From: Methanobrevibacter millerae
Lineage (GTDB): Archaea; Methanobacteriota; Methanobacteria; Methanobacteriales; Methanobacteriaceae
Assembly (NCBI RefSeq): GCF_001477655.1
Contig: NZ_CP011266.1
Coordinates: forward strand, 1,658,001-1,722,000
Length of the DNA stretch: 64,000 bases
Direction of reading: 5' to 3'
Part shown: positions 58,452-64,000 of the stretch, piece by piece
Layout of the letters: each line of letters starts with the position of its first letter
Numbering within the stretch: the stretch's first letter is position 1
Program-made: the position numbers and the translations under genes
The notes under the pieces: model-generated
What the model was told of the DNA's origin: nothing
Database searches by the model: none
What the model saw: the letters and a program-made list of their open reading frames with translations, nothing else

Positions 58452-59299
58452 TTATTTTATTTTTAAAAAATGCCCATAATAAGTAATATTACCATTTTTA
58501 TCAAATTTATTATAATTTTTCTTATAAGACAACTTAAAAAATTTATATTTATAACACAAATTTAAAAATTCATCATACTCACAACTTTTGGAAAAATTTT
58601 CATCTAAATAAAAAATTTTTGAATTTTTTAAAGTTGCATTGTCAATATATTCTTTACAAACCCCAAATGAATTATATGCTATTTCAGTCACATAATCTAT
58701 TAAAAAATAATCTATAAGATAATTATAATCCAAATTATATTGAATCAACATATCATACAAAAATGAAAACAACATGTTTGATTTTCCACCCATGAAAAAT
58801 CCGCACCATCGTCCTTTTGTAAAAAAATCCATCCACATCCCTTCTTCAAAAAAAAACAGTATTGTAATCCATATCATCAAACTCGTTGAAAATATAATCC
58901 AATATAAAAACAGTTGCATCAACCCATATCCCACCATATAAACTTAAAAGTTTTGCTCGAAGAATATCAGAAAAAAGAGTAATGGTAATATTTTGATTTT
59001 TAAATTTATTAATTATCTCAATTGGGATGTCAACATAATCCGAATAATTATATTTAGTTAAAATGACTAATTCATAATCACCAGAATATTTTTCAATATT
59101 TTTCACACATATTTTTACTAATTCTGGTGCATTTTCAATACCCTGCCACCAAAAACACCAAATTTTTTATTATTATTTCCTACAATTATATTTTCATGTT
59201 TATAATAATTTATTATCACTGAATATTTATTAACTAAAAATTCATATATATAATCATGTTGCATATCAGAAATTTTTAAATAAAACCCATTCAGTAAAA
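58452..59299 (-). pseudogene. Capsular polysaccharide synthesis-type transferase (PF05704-like), truncated and frameshifted
   Basis: Three frames in order. N-terminal FYLKISDMQHDYIYEFLVNK (cut by the IS at 59300), middle YELVILTKYNYSDYVDIPIE then LFSDILRAKLLSLYGGIWVD ATVFI, and C-terminal DFFTKGRWCGFFMGGKSNML to 58452. FSD.LR..LL..YGGIW.DAT is the signature of this GT32-like family, with the DXD-type metal site. Two frameshifts (near 59110 and 58860) plus the IS make it dead. Confidence 0.8.
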
Positions 59300-61081
59300 T
59301 CAACCCTATAAAGTTAAGGATTGTTGATTAAATTATTTTTTTAATTTTGTTTATTTTTTCTTATTTTTAGTTAAATCAATTCTATATTTGTTTTTTAATT
59401 ATTTTTATTGATTTAATGAAGTTTTATTTTATTTGGGGTTCAGTTTTAATTTTTATTATTTTTTTGAATGTTGATTTTTTTCACTTATTTTTAAATCGTG
59501 TGTCTTTTAATTTACTTGTATTTTGCTATAATTATTTTAATTCTTGTTTAATTAGTTTTAATTTATTTATATATAATTTTAATTATTTATTATAGTTTAA
59601 TTTAAATATTAGTTAATATATAATTATTATATATGATTTATGTTAATTTGAATTATTTTTTAATGATTTAAATGGTATTTTTGAGGAGTTTTTGTTATGG
59701 AATTTTTTGAAGATTATTGTTTGGAAACTTGGAGAGGTTTTAATAATTATGTTAATCAAAAATATGTAATAGGTGAAAATCATTTCGTTAGAAGGCGAAA
59801 AACAACTCAGGAGAGTATTATGAAATATCCTTTAATGAATCATGGGCGTACGAATGCTATTGAATCATTATATTTTATTTCGGAAGTAACAGGGGATGAA
59901 GAAATGACTATATCTAAATCAGCGATTGGACAACAAAGATCATTTATAGATCCACAAGCATATGTGGACATGGAATGAGGACTTTATTAATGGAATCTAC
60001 AACGATTATGAGGAAAAAGATAAATTTAAAGGATATATTGTATTGGCCGGAGATAGTTCTATTTGTGATTCACCCAATACCAAATTAACATACCAAGAAT
60101 ATAATCAACCACATTTTAACTTGATTAAAAAAGAACTACTAAGATTCAGAGCATCATGCATTGCAGATGTGAATTTAGATTTCATACTAACCTCAGAATT
60201 CACCAGCACAAAAATAGACGAAATAATATTAGCAAAAAAACATTTTTTTCAACATAAAAAATATAGATTTCCCAACCATAAATTCCTCACAACATACGAC
60301 TGAGGATATAACTCAATGGAATTAATGTTAATCCACCATTTAAACGACTCCAAATTCTTAATTCGCTTACCAACAGACAATTATGAAAATGAAAGAAAAT
60401 GGATGACCACCAATGACGAAACAATAACAATAAAATTAAACCACAACAGAAAACAAAATTTTAAAGACGAAAAACTAAAAGAAATCGCATCCAAACTCCA
60501 ACAAATTGATTTCAGAATAAAAGAAATAGAACTAACAGATAAAAAAAGGAAACCCTTACACAGAAATACTAATCAGCAATTTAGAAAAAGAAACATTCAC
60601 AACAGAAGATATAAAAGAATTATACAGAAAAAGATGGAAAATAGAAACTAATTTCAACAGACTCAAAAACATAATAATGCTTGAAAATTTCACAGGACAT
60701 AGAAAAATAATTCTGGAACAAGATTTTTACGCAAACATATGCATATTCAACTTCTTAATAGCAATGAAACACGATGCCAACAACAAAATACAAGAAAAAC
60801 ACAAAAATAAAAACAACAAATATGAATATCAAACAAATCTCAACGTATTATTTGGAAAAATAAAAATGGAAATACCAAATCTCTTATCGCCAAGCAAAAA
60901 ACAACAAAACAAAGCAATTAATCGCATAATGAAAATAGCAACCACAAATCTAGTTAAAAAAATATGATAAAAATGATAGAAATCCCGATAGGAAATCTCA
61001 AGACCCAACTAACAAATATCCTTACACACAACGGAGATCATCATGAAAAAATTTTAAAACTCCTTAACTTTATAGGGTTGA
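59300..61081 (+). mobile_element. IS4-family insertion sequence, decayed, in a glycosyltransferase gene
   Basis: 21-bp inverted repeats TCAACCCTATAAAGTTAAGG.. at 59300 and the complement ending at 61081. Related to, but distinct from, the element at 26778. No target duplication is evident and no continuation of the interrupted gene is seen on the right side. Confidence 0.85.
59697..60967 (+). pseudogene. IS4-family transposase, decayed
   Basis: Four pieces of one protein: MEFFEDYCLETWRGFNNYVN.. (to 59978), LAGDSSICDSPN (59962-60303), then TTYD-stop-GYNSMELM, 60316-60651, and a tail 60677-60967. The TGA at 60301-60303 replaces the Arg of the YDRGY motif seen in all other copies here. Frameshifts near 59970 and 60560. 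IS4 signature words (YRKRWKIETNFNRLK) straddle two frames. Confidence 0.82.
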
Positions 61082-61507
61082 CAAAAAATAGAAAAATTAA
61101 TTAATGATTTCTCCCAAACTATCATTGAGGGCTTTTGTTTTGTGTTCATATTTATACATTTGTCCTCACTATTTATATAATAGTTTCTACTGACTCTGTT
61201 TTTCATATAAAAACTAAATAAATAACCATACTTTATATCTATTCCATATATTAGATTATTTGAAAATACTTGATTTAAATATTTCTTTAATTAAAACAAT
61301 GAATTCAACGCATTAAATTAATATTGTAGTAAATAAGTTTAAATATAATAAAAGCAAAATATTAATTTAATTGATGAATAACAAATAATAATAAACTGTT
61401 TTTTGAAAAAAGAAATTATAAACACATATTATACCTAATAAAGATATAATATATTAACAATAATAAAATAAAGTAAAATAATCAATTTCTTAAGTTGACA
61501 GCATTGG
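61082..61507. other. Intergenic; nothing recognised
   Basis: AT-rich. Near 61490 the words TTTCTTAAGTTGACAG resemble the terminal repeat of the IS at 26778-28553 (TTTCTTAAATTAACAG), possibly a relic end. Confidence 0.4.
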
Positions 61508-61825
61508 AGAAAAAATAGTCGATTTTATAATAAAAGAAGCATCCAAAGAACTAACACAATACAAAGAAAATCAATATGATGAAAAAGAGCGAAAAACCCC
61601 AGATGTTAATAATAAACATCCGGGGAAACAAGAAAAAAACACACTAATCAACTTTAAACACACACAAAATTAGTGAGTTTTTAAATCTTGTTTAATTTTT
61701 TGTTCTCAAATAATATAAAAAACTTACGAAAAATCAATAATCCATACCAAAATAATATAACACGTTATTAAAAACCAATTATGATGAAAAATTTCATCCA
61801 AAAATATATTAAGTTTCTAGGAATG
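61508..61825 (+). mobile_element. 3' fragment of the IS4 element (copies at 8691 and 52642)
   Basis: Matches the last 320 bp of the intact copy: ATCGATTTTATAA-like start, GAAGCATCCAAAGAACTAAC, GATGAAAAAGAGCG and the right end AAGTTTCTAGGAATG ending at 61825. It lacks the left part and has frameshifts. Its right end abuts the truncated FkbM gene. Confidence 0.88.
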
Positions 61826-62563
61826 ATTCACCATCAAAAATTTTATTAAGAAAATATATCTATATAATATATAATAAATGATATAAACAACAATCAAGAA
61901 ATCACTGAAATAGACAATATCAAATATATAAATATTTATAATAATAATTTCGTTAAAACTCATCCTAAAGAATATATTGTATGTACTGAAGAATATTTTA
62001 GTGATGATCAATGGGATATGTTAAACCTTGAAAATAGATATATTATTGATATTGGTGCCAATAATGCTGATACTGCATTATATTTTGCTAAAAATGGTTC
62101 TTGCGTTATTGCTTTTGAACCCGTGAAGCATATTTATGAATTAGGACTTGAAAATATCAAACTTAATCCTTCATTAAAAGATAAAATCCAATATATAAAT
62201 AAAGCTGTTGGTGCTAAAAAAGGAATGTTAAATATTAATGCAGAATCTCTAAAAGACTATGCGGATGGAAATGATTCATATGACATAGAAATAATAACAA
62301 TAGATGATATAATTAATGATTATAATTTCCCATATGATGTTCTAAAAATGGATTGTGGAGGCTGTGAATTTGAAATAATAAAAAATAATGATTTGAGAAA
62401 ATTCAATGAAATAATCTTTGAACATCATGCAGATATGGTTAAACAGGATTCTAATCAGTTAATTGATAAATTAAAATCACAAGATTTTAAAATTAAAACA
62501 TTTCCATGTAATGCCAGTGATAAACCCTTTGAAGAAATTGGAATAATATATGCTTATAAATAA
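61826..62563 (+). pseudogene. FkbM-family methyltransferase, 5' end removed by an IS fragment
   Basis: The frame is open from about 61870 without a start (..KYINIYNNNFVKTHPKEYIV, CTEEYFSDDQWDM) into YIIDIGANNADTALYFAKNG (motif I), VIAFEPVKHIYELG and DVLKMDCGGCEFEII, IIFEHHADM, ending at 62563. Coding sequence clearly precedes the first ATG at 62018, which has no ribosome binding site, so the N-terminus is lost. The catalytic domain is complete; expression is doubtful. Paralogue of 28863-29759. Confidence 0.75.
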
Positions 62564-62575
62564 TATAGGGATTTT

Positions 62576-63280
62576 ATGAAAATATCAATTATTTGTGTTT
62601 ATAATAATAAAACAGTTTTAGATGATTGCTTATTAAAAACACTACATGAACAAAATAATGATTTTGAATTAATTTTAGTAGACAATACTGAAAATAAATT
62701 TAACTGTGCTGCTGACGCTTTAAATTATGGTGGAAATAAAGCTACTGGAGAGTTATTATTATTTATACACCAAGATGTGAAATTATTTGAAAATAACTTA
62801 AACGATATTATAGAATACTGTGAAAAATTAGAAAACTTTGGTATTGCAGGTATTGCAGGAACTGATTTGAATGAAGGCTATATGAAAAGTTGTGGAATCC
62901 ATAACATCCCCCCAAAACCCATGTGTGATAATCAAATAACTAAAATTGAAAGAGTGCAAACATTAGATGAAGTATTACTAATAATACCTCAAGATATTTT
63001 TAAATCATATAAATTTAATAATAAACTTTGTAATGACTGGCACTTATATGGGGGAGAATATTGTCTGAATTTGATAAAAAATGGATACTCAGTATATGTA
63101 CTTCCAATAAAATTATATCATTATTCAAATGCGAATTCAATGTCAGTAGAATATTTCATTACTTTAAAAAGAATATTTAATTATTATAAGAATGATTTTG
63201 ATATTATTCATACAAATTGCTGGGGAAGTCATAACCCAAAAAAAACAAATTATACTAAATTTAATAATTATTTACAATAA
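62576..63280 (+). CDS. Glycosyltransferase, GT2-like, 234 aa
   Basis: KISIICVYNNKTVLDDCLLK, FELILVDNTENKFNCAADAL, NYGGNKATGELLLFIHQDVK: a GT-A fold, with HQDV in the place of the usual DXD, as in the short GT2-like transferases of polysaccharide clusters (PF13712-type). Later ICNDWHLYGGEYCL-like segment (NKLCNDWHLYGGEYCLNLIK) carries the likely base. Thirteen nt after the FkbM stop, so formerly cotranscribed with it. Intact; donor unknown. Confidence 0.75.
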   Translation: MKISIICVYNNKTVLDDCLLKTLHEQNNDFELILVDNTENKFNCAADALNYGGNKATGELLLFIHQDVKLFENNLNDIIEYCEKLENFGIAGIAGTDLNEGYMKSCGIHNIPPKPMCDNQITKIERVQTLDEVLLIIPQDIFKSYKFNNKLCNDWHLYGGEYCLNLIKNGYSVYVLPIKLYHYSNANSMSVEYFITLKRIFNYYKNDFDIIHTNCWGSHNPKKTNYTKFNNYLQ

Positions 63281-63396
63281 ATCACATCTAAAAGAAATTA
63301 TGCAAAAAATTAGTAAAAAAATAAAAAATTAATTTTTTATATAAATAAATACATAATTATATTAATTTTACAAAATGAATTTATAAAGTGAATTCC

Positions 63397-64000
63397 ATGA
63401 GCAAAATACAAACAATCTTCAAAAATATGAGCTGGCTACTAATATCACAAATAATAGCCAGTGTTTTTGGATTTGTTTGGACTATTTTATTAGCTAGATA
63501 CCTTGGCGTTGATAATTATGGAATTTTAGGATTTGCAGTTTCTATAACTGGAATTTTAGGAGTTATTGATGATTTAGGAATAAGTACATATATTGTTCGC
63601 CATATTTCAACGAATTATGAATCTGCTCCAAAGTATTTGGGCAATACAATACCTTTAAAAGCCATATTTGCGGCTATTAATCTAATTGTCACATTCATCA
63701 TATTAGTTTTACTTAATGTGAATCAATTTACAATATTTATAACATTACTTTTCTCTATTGAATCGATTTTTATATCTTATGTAAATACACTTTATGGGAC
63801 ATTTCAAGCATTTGAAAAGGGTAAATATCAAGGAATTTGTAATATATTAATGAATACAATAACATTAATATTCATTTTAATTTCAATTTTTGCTGATTTA
63901 GGTCTTGAAGGAGTTACATTCGCATACATTTTAGCTAATTTAATCAATCTCATTTATGCATATTACATTTTAAACAAACATATTGTAAAACCAAAATACG
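63397..64000 (+). CDS. Polysaccharide flippase (Wzx/MATE-type), partial
   Basis: ATG 63397, open to the window edge (201 codons). MSKIQTIFKNMSWLLISQII begins the family pattern of oligosaccharide-lipid flippases, followed by VFGFVWTILLARYLGVDNYG, ILGFAVSITGILGVIDDLGI and four to five further hydrophobic segments. Moves lipid-linked glycan units across the membrane. It is the export step for the glycosyltransferases in this region. The remainder lies outside the window. Confidence 0.87.
   Translation, partial: MSKIQTIFKNMSWLLISQIIASVFGFVWTILLARYLGVDNYGILGFAVSITGILGVIDDLGISTYIVRHISTNYESAPKYLGNTIPLKAIFAAINLIVTFIILVLLNVNQFTIFITLLFSIESIFISYVNTLYGTFQAFEKGKYQGICNILMNTITLIFILISIFADLGLEGVTFAYILANLINLIYAYYILNKHIVKPKY

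Noticed and set aside
1-64000. CRISPR array
   Set aside because: No regularly spaced repeats were seen; the repeated segments are IS ends, introns and paralogous genes.

Overview
The window looks like chromosome of a gut or rumen methanogen of the Methanobrevibacter type (Archaea, Methanobacteriales). This is an inference from very low GC, TATA boxes at leaderless-type distances, GGTGA ribosome binding sites (several with TTG starts), a secreted beta-helix adhesin fused to a papain-type protease, and archaeal zinc-ribbon and IS families. Nothing was searched; all calls come from reading the sequence.

Layout. 1-8.2 kb is ordinary chromosome: an adhesin-like protein (runs off the left edge), small secreted or hypothetical proteins, an SNF-type Na+ symporter, and a SWIM/SNF2 helicase flanked by an intact gene and its decayed copy. 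8.7-14.3 kb holds an IS4-type element, a small ORF convergent with a TacT-like GNAT, decayed nucleotide-sugar genes, a 319-aa unknown and a small zinc ribbon. 14.8-20.7 kb is a probable antiviral operon: a recombinase-like protein and an Avs-like nuclease-STAND NTPase whose roughly 1,550-codon frame is split by one in-frame TGA. 21.1-23.5 kb is a graveyard of rmlA, flippase, glycosyltransferase-like and galU remnants. 23.5-26.7 kb carries a three-gene operon on the minus strand: KwaA-like membrane protein, KwaB-like DUF4868 protein and a TIGR04141/DUF6119-like protein, i.e. a Kiwa-type defence locus with an extra gene.

From 26.8 kb to the right edge, a surface-glycan locus (FkbM methyltransferases, GT2, GT8, DUF4422 and capsule-synthesis-type transferases, a polysaccharide flippase) is riddled with mobile DNA: IS4-type, IS630-type and zinc-ribbon DDE elements, many decayed and some nested with visible target duplications.

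The most unusual region is 36.0-43.4 kb, a stack of group II introns on the minus strand. Intron A sits inside the reverse transcriptase (RT) gene of intron B, B sits inside the RT gene of intron C, C sits inside domain I of intron D, and D interrupts a transposase pseudogene. The A and B boundaries can be placed to the base, because removing them restores conserved RT motifs. An IS has removed the 3' half of C. A further intron 5' end (E) interrupts a small membrane-protein gene.

How the genes relate: the glycan genes probably build or decorate cell-surface polysaccharide. The defence genes form an island between decayed sugar-nucleotide genes, and the insertion elements appear to have driven the decay.
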